Shown: in pieces, positions 1 to 13,844 of the stretch
How the letters are laid out: each line of letters begins with the position of its first letter
Numbering within the stretch: the stretch's first letter is position 1
From: Letharia columbiana
Lineage: Eukaryota > Ascomycota > Lecanoromycetes > Lecanorales > Parmeliaceae
Length of the DNA: 64,000 nucleotides
Assembly (NCBI RefSeq): GCF_014066305.1
Contig: NW_023501081.1
Location: 372,001 to 436,000 of the forward strand
Reading direction: 5' to 3'
Translations under genes and position numbers: made by a program
The notes under the pieces: generated by a model
Seen by the model: only the letters and a program-made list of their open reading frames with translations
What the model was told of the DNA's origin: nothing
Database searches by the model: none

Positions 1-3000
1 ATCTATTATCTAAATAACTAAAATAAATATTACGCTACGTCGTTAATCTATATAATATTATTATATAATATTACTCCTTCTTTAAGCTTTAATTATATAT
101 CTATTTATATATTAAATAAGTATTATATAATATAAATAAATATAATTAATTTATTAGAAGGAAAACTAATATTATACTTAATAGATATACGCTTAAGATT
201 ATTAATTTATAATATTAACTATAGCGCTATTTTTTTTAGAGTAAGCCTTTATTAAGATTAAAATAGCTTTTTATAATATTTATATATTTAATAATATATT
301 ATATAATATTATAGAAGTATAATAATATAACGAAATATCTAAATAGAATATAAAATTATTAAATAATTTATTATAATACTCTATTATTTAATATAATTAT
401 AATCTATTAAGTAAATTCCTTTATATACTTTTACTACTCGATTAAGTGAATTTAAGAGTATTTTAATAGCTTACACGCTACTATTAATATATATTAACTT
501 CTTATTTTTATACTCGATATAAAGATTTAGATTAAATAATAAAATATTATATAGCTTAATACTAGCGAAGAGATAGAAATAATATTAAAAATAGATTTTT
601 TAAAAATCTCTTAATATAAATATATTATTCGAAATTATCTTATCTAATTTAGAATAGTTATTAGAATTAATATATAATATATTAATAAAATATAATCGAA
701 ATAGCGAAGAATATAACGCGATTATATATTTTAAAAAAAAAAAAATCTAATATTTTAAAATTAATATTTATAATACTTATATTAATTATATTATTCTACT
801 TTCTTCTTTACTTTAAATAATTTTATATTATTATTCTATTCTAATATTTTATAAGATATAAATCTCTTTTTTACTTTAAATTATATCGCCTTTTCTCTAT
901 CTATATTACTATTAATATTATATTATAATATCTTTTTTAAATTAATAATAAAATATATAATAATTATTTATATATTTAATTTATTTACTCTATTTATCTA
1001 CTTTAATTAATTATAAAAAGATAAATATATACTCTATATCTTATTACCGCTATTACTATATTAGCTTTAAAACTTAAATCTAAAATTCTAATTAATTTAA
1101 AATTAAAAATTGAGTTATTATTATTATAAATAAGGTTTATAAAAATAAAATATAGATTAATAAATATCTAATTAATAAGAAGTTAAAGAAGTTTAAGAAA
1201 AGTATCTAGAAAAAGTTAAAGATATCTTTAAAGATAGATAGAGATATTTAATATATAAAAATATTACGTTAATATTAAAATTATTAATAATTCTATTATA
1301 AGATTTCTATATTATACTAATAAGAAAATATATATTATTATCTATTCTAGAATACTTAAAGATATTATTTATTTATATAATTTTTTTATTAAAAAAGTAT
1401 TAATCTATTAATCGCTTTTTTTATATACCTCGCTATTAAAAAAGAGCTCTATAATTATATTTAATATCTTTTTATATATATAAATTATATTCGCTAGATT
1501 TCTATCTTTTAAAAAAATTATAATTTAAATTATAATATTTAAGAGATAAATATTTATATTACTTTCTAATTTTTAATTAATTAACTCTAATTATTTATAA
1601 ATTTTATTTTTTAATATTTTTTAATAATATAAATACTTATATAATTTTAAATTAAATATTTTAATTAAAAAAAAATTCTATTACTAGACGCTTTAAGAAA
1701 ATATTTATTATTTAAATATATCTATTAATATTATAAGCTTTACACTAAAATTAATTTTTAATTTTTTAAATTATTTTATAGAATTATCTAAATTAGAATA
1801 TAGATATATAGATATATAATAGAACTTAAAATAATATTATTAATAGATAAATTATATCTATTTTCTTAAAATTCTCTTAAATTAAATATTAAGTATTTCT
1901 TAAATTTTTATTAAGTTTATATTTTAAGAGTTTTCTAGTAGTTTTAAAATTAGAGTTTTAATAATCTATACTTTAAATCTTAATATCTATATTTAAATAT
2001 CGTATTTCGTAAATTATATAATTTATATTTTAAATTTAATAATCTAATATCGAGATAAATAATTTTAGAGTATAGAAAATATAGCGGAATTTCTTATAGA
2101 GAGCGTTTACTTAGTAAGTATCTATAAGTTTTATTATTTTATAATTTAAATAAATATATTCTTTATTATCGAGATATAATTCTTTAAAATAAATTATCTT
2201 TATTCTATATAAATTAAATATTATAATCTTAATTTAAAAGTAAGATAATTCTTCTACGAATTAATCGCTAAGTTTTATTAAGCTATTTTATATATTTAAT
2301 ATATATAATATAATATTTCTTATTTTTAATATTAGAAAGTTTTATAATATTTATAATTTAAAATAATTTAAAATAAAAAGCGTTTAGAATAAAATTAATT
2401 TAAGAGATATAAAAGTTCTCTATTATAATAATATATATAAATATTCTAATTTACTTATATAAAAGCTAATATAGAAATACTTTATTTAAATAAGTAAATT
2501 CTTTTACTTTAATAATAATAAAATCGCTAATTTTAAATATAATTTAATATTTAAATTCTTTATATCTTAATAATTAATATTCTAATTTTATTCTAAACTC
2601 GTCTTTAATATATTTAATATATTAATATAATAAATTTATAATAAAATAAAGAAGAAGTAGAATATATCTATTTATAAAGCTTAACTTTTAATATTATTAT
2701 AATTTAATATTATAAGAAAAGATTATATTAGATTTATTATAATTAATTTAATATATCTATTATAGTATTAGAGTAAATAAATTATTATATTTAAGATTAG
2801 TAGATTAGAGTAATAATTTTTTTATTAAGATAATTTAAGATAATAGACTTTTTATATAATTTATTCTCTAAAATAATTAATTTTAACTCGCTCTCTATAT
2901 CCTTCTACTCCCTTTTAAAAAATAATAATAATTATTTAAATAATATTAGATATTAAATATAGATTTTCTATAACTCTATTATTAATTTTAATTTAAAATA

Positions 3001-6000
3001 TTATATTAAATTAGCGAGTATAAAGCGAAATAGTTAATAAATTTTTTTTTAAATAATAATATTTTAATAATATCGCGATAATTTATATATAGAATAGATA
3101 TTTTAAAGTTTTTAAATATATAAATTAGCGAAATATAACGATAATTATTAAAATAATCTCTTATCGATATTTATCTTCTTTAGAGAAGATTATTAAATTA
3201 TTCGAAATTATATACTTCTATACTATTCTAATAAAATATAATTTAATATAAATATTTAATTTATTTATAAAAGTTTAAATTTTTTTTTAATAATATCTCT
3301 TCTATAGTAAAAGACTTTATAAAATTTTTATACTTCGAATATCTTATTTTTTATATTTTATAATTCTCGAATATATTAAAAACGTCTAACTCGTTATTAA
3401 ATTTTTATTAAAATTTTATTAATATTATATCTCTAGATAAAATAGATCTCTTTTTATATTTAAATTTTAATAATATAGCGAAAGTAATATTTTAAAATAA
3501 TCTCTAAAATAATTTTTTTAATTAATATAATAAAATAATTATATTATTTTTATTTTCGTTAATTATATTATAAATTAAAATAATAATAATATTTTTTATT
3601 ATATAAATATAATATTATATAATAAAATCTATAGCGTTATACTTTAAACTCGAAGAAATAATATTCTTTATAATCTTTAAAAAGAATAATATTATTTATT
3701 TTAAATATAATTATATTTTTAGAAGTAGCGATATAATAATAGAGATTTTTATATATTTCTATATTTAGTAATTTTATAAATAATAAGTAAAAGATTATAA
3801 TTTATTCTAACTTAATAAAAAGAAAAATAGCGAAGTTTAATTATATAAGCTTCGACGTCTTTTATTATAAAAATAATCTTAATTAAAATTTACTAAACTT
3901 ATTTTATTATATTAATAAATTTTAAATACGCTATATTAATTAAATTACTTTAAATAAGATTTAGAGAAAATAAGATTTTAATAAAAAAAATCTATTTTAA
4001 ATCTATTTTTAATATTTTTAAGTAGTTAATAAAATTAGATAATAATTTTATTTTTAATTTTTTATATAAAATTCTTTAATAAAAGCGTCTATTAAATTTA
4101 ATATTAAATATTAAATTTAATTTATACTTTTTAGAGATTAAATATTTTATATAATCTCGATTTACTAGCGAAAAGCTAAATTTTATATTTTATATTTATT
4201 ACTTTATATTTTTAGTAAACGCTATTATATAAATATATATTATATACTCTATTTTATTAATCTTTATTAAAAAAAATTATTTAATTTTATTATTCTAAAT
4301 TTAATAACTTTAATAATATCTACGAACTCGCTTTTATAAGATTTTAAAGTAAGCGATAAGATATTAACTCTCCTCTTTCTTTCGTATTAATTTAATCTTA
4401 TAATAATAATATATATTTTAAGAATTAATTTATATATATTTTAATATAATTTAAATATATTTATAAAAATAAGAAAAAATATATTAATATAAGAAGATTT
4501 AGAGAAATTAAAAAGATAATATTAATTATAAATTAGAAATTCTAATTTATTATAATAAGAAGAATAAAATTATAAAGCGTTTATTAACTTAGTTTAAATA
4601 TTATAAATATTTTATATAATAAAGCGAGTTTTATAAATAGTTAGCTTTTTATTTAAGTCTATATTTAAATTCTTATAATAATAATTATAGTATATTTCTA
4701 TTTTTAAAGAATTAATTTAATTTTAAATAATATAATAAAACTTATTTTTTAAAAGAAATAGTTTTATAGTTATAGATTATAGAGAAATTAAATAATTTAA
4801 ATAGTTTAATTTAAAATAAAATAAGAAGTAAAGAAAATTAATAATAAGCTTTATTATTTTTAAATAAATTATTATCTTAATAAAATCTTTTTTAACTTCG
4901 AGAACTTTATTAAAATAAAATTTATTATTTATTATAACTAAATAATAATAATTAAGCTTTTTATAATAATAATAAATTAAATTAAATAAGAGAATTATAA
5001 AAGAGTTATTATAATTTCTAATATAATCTTCAAAATATATTTTTATTAATATCGCCTATATTATAAAATAATAGAATTCTATTAATTTATTTATAAAATA
5101 AATTATTTTAATATATATCTTTATATAAAAATTAATAGATAATAAAACGATTTTAAAGAGATATAAAGAATTAAAGAAATATATATTTTTCTAATTAGTA
5201 TAAAAAATATTTTTAGAATTCTAAATAGATAATTTCTAAAATATTATAATTATTTTTTAATATTATAATTTAATAAATAATAGCTATGTTTTAATATATT
5301 TCTTAATAATAATAATAGACTTTTATAAATTTTTTAAATTTTATAAATTTTTTAATAAATTAAATATCTTTAATAAGCTTTAATAGCTTTATCTACTTAG
5401 TTTAATTATTTAATACTATAATTTAAAAACTATTATAAAAAAATTTAATTTTATAAAATTTTTTTTATAAAAGATTTTCTTAAAAAGATTAATTATAGAA
5501 GAGTATTTTAATAGTAATAATATATTTATAATCTATTTATATAAATTATTCTTAAATATTAACTTATTAAAATTATTCTTAAAATTATTCTTAAAATTTT
5601 ATATTAATATTTTTAAAAAAGTGAAAATTAAAAACGAATTTAATAAAAGTAATAAAAAAATTTCTTTATTATTAGATTCGTTTTCTTAATTTAATATAAT
5701 ATATAAGTTATTATTTAATATAATATTCTTAATAGCTTAATAAAGATTATTTATTATAATAATAATATTTTTTTAAAATTAATAAATATTTAAAGTTAAT
5801 TAATAAAGTAAAATATAATTTTATATATTTATATTTATTTCGCTATTTATAACACTTTCTAGCGTCTTAAAATATTTATTAATTTTTTTTAAGATATTTT
5901 AAAGATATAATCTTATTTAAACTCTTCTACTCTATTTAAATTTCTTCTTTTATTATTATTTTCTACTATTTTTTAATATAATTATCTTAAAAAATAATAG

Positions 6001-6705
6001 ATTTAAAATTAAAATGTTAGAGATCTAGTATTTATATATTATTATCTTATTATATATTTATTAATTAGAAGAAATATATATTACGTAATATTATAAGCTA
6101 TATTAAGATATTTAGAGTAAATTAATTTAATAGATTAAGATTCTAATAAATTAAAAATTATAAAATAAATAAATATTAGAAATAAATAATACTTATAAAT
6201 TTAAAAAGATAATTAATAATACGTTATCTTTATAAAAAGATAAAGAAATAAGAAAAAGTTTCGAGAAAATAGATGAATATAGAGATATCTTAAAGATAAT
6301 TAATTATATTATAATAGATATCTAAGCTTACTATCTAATTAAATAATAATTTTTTTTTAAAATATTATTATTACTTAATTAGTTAAATTCTTATTAATAT
6401 TATTATTAAAAGAAATAAAGAGATTATTTATTTATTTAATATTAATTATTTCTTTTTATAAAATTTAATTCTATTATTTATAAAATAATTCTATTATTAT
6501 TAATATTTCGCTATATTATAAAAACGTATTTATTAATTTTTTAAATTATTATCTAACTTTAGATATTATATAACTAAATTTTTTAAATAATTTAAATATT
6601 TTAATTAACTTATTTTAATATTTATTAATAAATCTTTTTAAATCTTCTTTAACTATATAAATATCTTATTATTATAAAAATAATTAACTCTAAAACTTAG
6701 AGATT
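1..6705 (-). mobile_element. Unassigned repeat X, copy 1 (cut by window edge)
   Basis: This block aligns in the same orientation with 7124-13844 along its whole length; for example the tacgcta motif at 31 matches the one at 7154, an offset of about 7.12 kb that grows to about 7.14 kb at the right end. Differences between the copies are mostly C/T or G/A, as RIP predicts. It begins at the window edge, so its true end is not seen. The protein-like frame is on the minus strand. I see no terminal inverted repeat and no LTR. I do not recognise the superfamily. Confidence 0.8.
4900..6065 (-). pseudogene. Decayed reading frame of element X, copy 1
   Basis: This is the counterpart of the better-read frame at 12030-13200 in copy 2. 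Both copies keep the unusual unmutated gctatgtttt (5283-5292 here), in a stretch where TpG is otherwise almost absent. The frame is broken by TAA and TAG stops of the kind RIP makes from CAA, CAG or TGG. No domain is recognised, so no function is offered. Confidence 0.45.
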
Positions 6706-7123
6706 ACCTTATAAACCTTAGTAGTAATAAGAATTTTAGATTAATTTTATCTAGATTAATTATTTTAACGAATAATGTAAACTATATAATAAAGACTATA
6801 TATCGAATTAGATAAAATGACTTATTTTAAATAATTAATATTCTCTATAATATAATAATACGAAATATCTATCGTTCTCACTTATATTAAGTTTAATTAA
6901 ACTTATTATTTTTTTAAACTTATATATTAATAAAGAGTTAATAAATAATTAATAGATAGTTAATAATATACTAATAGCGAAATAATATAGTATTAATTTT
7001 ATATTAAAGACTTATTATATATTAGTCCACTATAAGTAACTCTATATAAACTATATTTAATATCTTTAATTATACGCGCGTATTAATATATTTAGATAAT
7101 AGATATTACTTAATAGCTATTAT
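6706..7123. other. Spacer between the two X copies
   Basis: About 420 bp separate the alignable end of copy 1 from the alignable start of copy 2. It holds no open frame. It is slightly less mutated than its neighbours, with a few remaining TpG and CpA steps (aataatgtaaac near 6771, tctcactt near 6876, tagtccacta near 7023). It does not reappear after copy 2, where element Y starts, so it is not a shared LTR. It may be the upstream end of copy 2, whose equivalent in copy 1 would lie beyond the window edge. Confidence 0.5.
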
Positions 7124-10100
7124 ATTTATTATCTAAATAGTTAAGATAAATATTACGCTACGCTATTAATTTATATAATATTATTATATAATATTACCCC
7201 TTCTTTAAGCTTTAACTATATATTTATTTATATATTAAATAAGTATTATATAATATAAATAAATATAATTAATTTATCTAAAGAAATAATAGTATTATAT
7301 TTAATAGATATACGTTTAAGATTATTAATTTATAATATTAACTATAGCGCTACTCTTTTTTTATTTAATAAATCTCTATTAAGATTAAAATAGCTTATCG
7401 TAATATTTATATATTTAATAATATATTATATTATATAGTATTATAAAAGTATAATAATATAACGAAATATCTAAATAGAATATAAAATCGTTAAATAATT
7501 TATTATAATACTTTATTATTTAATATAATTATAATCTATTAAGTAAATTTCTTTATACGCTTTTACTACTCGATTAAGCGAATTTAAAAGTACTCTAATA
7601 ATTTATATATTACTATTAATATATATTAGCTTTTTATTCTCGCGTTTAATATAAAGATTTAGATTAAATAATAAAGTATTATATAATTTAATATTAATAA
7701 AGAGATAAAAATAATATTAAAAGTATATTTCTCGAAAGTCCTTCGATATAAATATATTATTTAAAATTATTTTATCTAATTTAGAATAGTTACTAGGATT
7801 AATATATAATATATTAATAAAATATAATCGAAATAGTAGAGAATATAGCGCGGTTACGTATCTAAAAATAGAAAAAAATCTAATATTCTATAATTAATAT
7901 CTATAATATTTATATTAATTACGTTATTCTACTTTCTTCTTTACTTTAAATAATTCTATATTATTATTTTATTCTAATATTTTATAAGATATAAATCTCT
8001 TTTTTACTTTAAGTTATATCGCCTTTTCTTTATCTATATCGCTATTAATATTATATTATAATATCTTTTTTAAATCGATAATAAGATGTATAATAACGAT
8101 TTATATATCTAGTTTATCTATTTTATTTATTTACTCTAACTAATTATAAGGAGATAGATATATACTTTATATTTTATCGTCGTTATCGCTATATTAGCTT
8201 AAAAACTTAAATTTAAAATTCTAATTAACTTAAAATTAAAGATTAAGTTATTATTATTATAGATAAGATTTATAAGAATAAAATATAGATTAATAAATAT
8301 CTAATTAATAAGAAAATTAGAGAAGTCTAGAAAAAGTAGAAAAAGTTAAAGATATCTTTAAAGATAAATAAAAATACTTAATATATAAAAATATTACGCT
8401 ATTATTAAAATCGTTAATAATTTTATCGCGAGACTTCTATATTATACTAGTAAGAAAATATATATTATTATTTATTTTAGAATACTTAAAGATATTATTT
8501 ATTTATATAATTTTTTTATTAAAAAAGTATTAATCTATTAATCGCTTTTTTTATATATCTCGCTATTAAAAAAGAGCTTTATAATTATATCTAATGTTTT
8601 TTTATATATATAAATTACGCTTACTACTTTTAAAAAAATTATAATTTAAATTATAATATCTAAAAAATAAGTATTTATATTACTTTCTAACTTTTAATTA
8701 ATTAAATCTAGCTATTTATAAATCTTATTTTTTAATATTTTTTAATAATATAAATATTTATATAATTTTAAATTAAATATTTTAATTAAGAAAAAACTTT
8801 ATTATTAGATATTCTAAGAAGACGTTTATTATTTAAATATATTTACTAATATTATAGACTTTACGCTAAAATTAATTTTCTACTTCTTAGATTATTCTAT
8901 AGAATTATCTAGATTAGAATATAAATATATAAATATATAATAAAGCTTAGAGTAATATCGTTAACGAACGAATTATATCCATCTTCTTAAAATTCTTCTA
9001 AATTAAATATTAAGTATTTCTTAAATTTTCGCTAAGTCTATATTTTAAGAGTTTTCTAATAATTTTAAAGTTAAAATTTTAACGACTTATATTTTAAGCC
9101 TTAATATCTATATTTAAATATTATATTTTATATATTATATCTTATATTTAATAATTTAATATCGAGATAAATAATTTTAAAGCGCGGAAAATATAGCGGA
9201 ATTTCTTATAAAGAGCACTTATTTAGTAAGTATTTATAAGTTTTATTATTTTATAGCTTAAATAAATATATTTTTTATTATTAAGATAAAAATCTTTAAA
9301 ATAAACTATTTTAAAATAAATTATCTTTATTTTATATAAATTAAATATTATAATCTTAATTTAGAAGTAAGATAATTTCTTCGCGAATTAGTCGTCGAGT
9401 TTTATTAAGTTACTTTATACGTTTAATATATATAATATAATACTTCTTATTTTTAATATTAGAAAATCTTATAATATTTATAATTATAGATAGTTTAAGA
9501 TAGAAAGCGCTTAGAATAGAATTAATTTAAGAAATATAGAAGTTCTTTATTATAATAATATATACGAATATTTTAATTTACTTATATAAAAGCTAATATA
9601 AAAATATTTTATTTAAATAAGTAAACTTTTTCGCTCTAATAGTAATAAAGTTATTAACTTTAAATATAATTTAATATTTAGATTTTCTATATCTTAGTAA
9701 TTAATATTCTAATCTTATTCTAAACTTATTTTTAGCGTATTTAATATATTAATATAATAAACTTATAATAAAATAAAGAAGAAGTAAGATATATCTATTT
9801 ATAAAGCTTAACTTTTAATATTATTATAATTTAATATTACGAAGAAAAATTATATTAAGCTTATTATAGTTAATTTAATATATTTATTATAATATTAAAA
9901 TAAATAGATTATTATATTTAAGATTAATAGATTAGAGTAATTAGTCTAGCTTTCTAATAAATTTCTTATTAAAATAATTTAAGATAATAGACTTTTTATA
10001 TAATTTATTTCTTAAAATAATTAATTTTAACTCGCTTTTTATATTCTTCTACTCTCTTTTAAAAAATAGTAGTAATTATTTAAATAATATTAAATACTAA

Positions 10101-13100
10101 GTATAGATTCTCTATAGCTTTATTATTAATTTTAATTTAAAATATTATATTAATTTAGCGAGTATAAAGTAAAGTATTTAATAAACGCTTTTTTTAGATA
10201 ATAATATCTTAATAATATCGCGATAGTTTATATATAAAATAAATACTTTAAAGTTTTTAGATATTCGAGTTAGCGAAGTATAATAATAATTATTAAAATA
10301 ATCTTTTATTAATATTTTTTTTTAGAGAAAATTACTAGATTATTTAAAGTTATATACTTTTATATTACTTTAATAAAATATAATTTAATATAAACGTTTA
10401 ATTTATTTATAAAAGTTTAAAACGCTATTATCTTTTTTAATAATATTTCTTCTATAATAAAAGACTTCGTAAAATCTTTATATTTCGAGCGCTTTATTTT
10501 TTATATCTTATAATTCTTAAATATATTAAAAACGTCTAACTTATTATTAAATTCTTATTAAGATCCTATTAATATTATATCTCTAAATGAAATAAGTTTT
10601 TCTCTATATTTAAACTTCGATAATATAATAAAAATAGTATATTAAAATAGTCTTTAAAATAACTTTCTTAATTAATATAATAGAGTAATTATATTATTTC
10701 TATCTTCGCTAGTTATACTATAAATTAGAATAATAATATTACTCTTTATTATATAAGCGTAATATTATATAATAAAATTTATAGCGTTATATTTTAAATT
10801 TAAAGAAATAATACTCTTTATAATTTTTAAGAAAAGCGATGTTATTTATTTTAAATATAATTATATTCTTAGAAGTAATAATATAATAATAGAGATTCTT
10901 ATATATTTTTATATTTAATAGCTTTATAAATAATAAATAAAAGATTATAATCTACTTTAATTTAATAGAAAAAAAAAGTAGCGGAGTTTAGTTATATAGA
11001 CTTTAATATTTTTTATTATAAAAATAATTTTAATTAAAACTTATTAAGCTTATTTTACTATATTAGCAAACTTCGAATATATTACGTTAATTAAATTACT
11101 TTAAATAAAATTTAGAAAAAATAAGATTTTAATAAGAGAAATTTATTTTAAATTTATTCTTAATATCTTTAAGTAGTTAATAAAGTTAGATAACGACTCT
11201 ACTTTTAATTTCTTATATAAAATCCTTTAATAAAAGCGTCTATTAAATCTAATATTAAATATTAAATTCGATTTATACTTTTTAAAGATTAGATATTTCG
11301 TATAATCTCGATTTACTAGCGAAGAGTTAAATCCTATATTTTATATCTATTATTTTATATCTTTAATAAATATTATTATATAAATATATATTATATACTC
11401 TACTTCGTTAATCTCTATTAAAATTTTTTTAAATAACTTTAATAATATTTATAAACTCGCTTTTATAAGGTTTTAAAGTAAGTAATAAGATATTAACTTT
11501 TCTCTTTCTTTTATATTAATTTAATCTTATAATAATAATATATACTCTAAAAATTAATTTATATATATTTTAATATAATCTAAATATATCTATAAAAGTA
11601 AGAAAAAATATATTAATATAAGGAGATTTAGAGAAGCTAAGAAGATAATATCGATTATAAATTAGAAATTTTAATTTATCGCGATAAGAAGAATAGAGTT
11701 ATAAAGCGTTTATTAATTTAATTTAAATATTATAAATATTTTATATAATAAAGCGAGTCTTATAGATAGCTAACTTTCTATTTAAATTTATATTTAAATT
11801 CTTATAGCAATAATTATAATATATTTCTATTTCTAGAAAATTAATTTAATTTTAAATAATATAATAAAATTTATTTTTTAAGAGGAATAGTTTTATAGCT
11901 ATAGATTATAAAGAAATTAAATAATTTAATTAATTTAATTTAAAATAAAATAAGAAGTAAAGAGAATTAATAATAAGCTTTATTATTTCTAGAGAGATTA
12001 TCGTTTTAATAAAATCTTTTCTAACTTCGAGAACTCTATTAAGATAAAATTTAATATTTATTATAATTAAATAATAGTAGTTTAGCTTTCTATAACGATA
12101 ATAAACTAAATTAGATAAGAGAATTATAAAAGAGTTATCATAATTTTTAATATAATCTCTAGAATATACTTTTATTAATATCGCTTATATTATAGAATAA
12201 TAGAGTTCTATCGATTTATTTATAAAATAAGTTATTTTAATATATATCTTTATATAAAAATTAATAGATAATAGAATAATCTTAAAGAGATATAGAGGAT
12301 TAAAGAAATATATATCTTTTTAATTAATATAAGAAACGCTTTTAGAATTTTAAATAGATAGTTTTTAAAGCGTTATAACTATTTTTTAATATTATAATTT
12401 AATAAATAATAGCTATGTTTTAATATATTTCTTAATAATAATAATAGATTTTAATAGGTTTTTTAGAGTTTTTAAGTTTTTTAATAAATTAAATATCTTT
12501 AATAAGCTTTAATAACTTTATCTATTTAATTTAATTACTTAATACTATAATTTAAAAACTATTATAAAAAATTTTAACTTTATAAAAACTCTTTTATAGA
12601 GAATCTCTTTAAAAAAATTAATTATAAAAGAGTATTTTAATAGCGATAGTATATTTATAATCTATTTATACGAATTATTCTTAAATACTAACTCGTTAAA
12701 GTTATTTTTAAAATTATTCTTAAAGTTTTATATTAGTATTTCTAGAGAAATAAGAATTAAAAGCGAGTTTAATAAAAGTAATAAAAAATCTTCTTTATTA
12801 TTAGATTCGTTTTCTTAATTTAATATAGTATTTAAGTTATTATTTAATATAATATTCTTAATAACTTAATAGAGAGTATTTATTATAATAATAATATTTT
12901 TTTAAAATTAATAAACGTTTAAAGTTAATTAATAAATTAAAATATAATTTTATATACTTATATTCGTTTCGCTATTTATAACGCTTTTTAGCGCCTTAGA
13001 ATATTTATTAATATTATTATTTTTAAAATATTTTAAAGACGTAGTCTTATTTAGACTCTTTTACTCTATTTAAGTCTCTTCTTTTATTACTATTTTCTAT

Positions 13101-13844
13101 TATTTTCTAATATAATTATCTCGAAAAATAATAGATCTAAAATTAAAATATTAGAGATCTAACGTTTATATATTATTACTCCGCTATATATTCGCTAATT
13201 ATAAGAGATATATATTATATAATATTATAAATTATATTAAGATATCTAAAGTAAATTAATTTAATAAATTAAGATTTTAATAAATTAAGAATTATAGAAT
13301 AAATAAATATTAGAAATAAATAATAGCTATAAATTTAAAAAGGCGATTAATAATACGCTATCTTTATAAGAAGATAAAGAAATAAAAAAGAGTTTTAAGA
13401 AAATAGACGAGTATAGAAATATCTTAAAGATAATTAATTATATTATAATAGATATCTAAGCTTATTATCTAATTAGATAATAGCTTTTTTTTTTAGAATA
13501 TTATTATTACTTAATTAGCTAAATTTTTATTAATATTATTATTAAAAGAAATAAAGAGATTATCTATCTATTTAATATTAATTATTTCTTTTTATAAGAT
13601 TTAATTCTATTATTTATAAAATAATATTATTATTATTAATACTTCGCTATATTATATAAATATATTTATTAATTTTTTAAATTATTATCTAGCTTTAGAT
13701 ATTATATAACTAAGTTTTCTAAATAGCTTAAATATTCTAATTAGCTTATTTTAATATTTATTAATAGATCTTCTTAAATCTTCTTTAATTATATAAATAT
13801 TTTATTATTATAAAAATAATTAGCTTTAAGATTTAAGAATTAAA
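7124..13844 (-). mobile_element. Unassigned repeat X, copy 2
   Basis: Second direct copy of the element at 1-6705. It keeps more CpG than copy 1 (for example cgcgagac near 8427) and was used for reading. The right end stops at the start of element Y near 13845, where copy 1 instead continues into other sequence. Either Y landed at the end of X or X is truncated there. The long frame lies on the minus strand, so transcription would have run from right to left. No reverse transcriptase, DDE or helicase motif was recognised with confidence. Confidence 0.8.
12030..13200 (-). pseudogene. Decayed long reading frame of element X, copy 2
   Basis: Read on the minus strand, this region gives one continuous frame of several hundred codons in which nearly every stop is TAA or TAG, consistent with mutated Gln or Trp codons. 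The conceptual product is rich in Ile, Leu, Asn, Lys and Tyr, which is the expected bias after RIP. Recognisable runs include SVSYIN followed by KDIYFFNPLYLFK, then a Tyr/Ile-rich segment. I could not tie these to a known transposase with certainty. The plus strand and the other minus frames are broken much more often, which is the reason for calling the strand. Confidence 0.5.

Noticed and set aside
1..13844. Tandem X copies as an LTR retrotransposon sharing a central LTR
   Set aside because: The sequence between the copies does not recur after copy 2, and no paired terminal repeat is seen.
1..13844. Mutated rDNA repeat units
   Set aside because: The unit size would fit, but no stretch resembling conserved rRNA cores was found, and a long protein-like frame is present on the minus strand.
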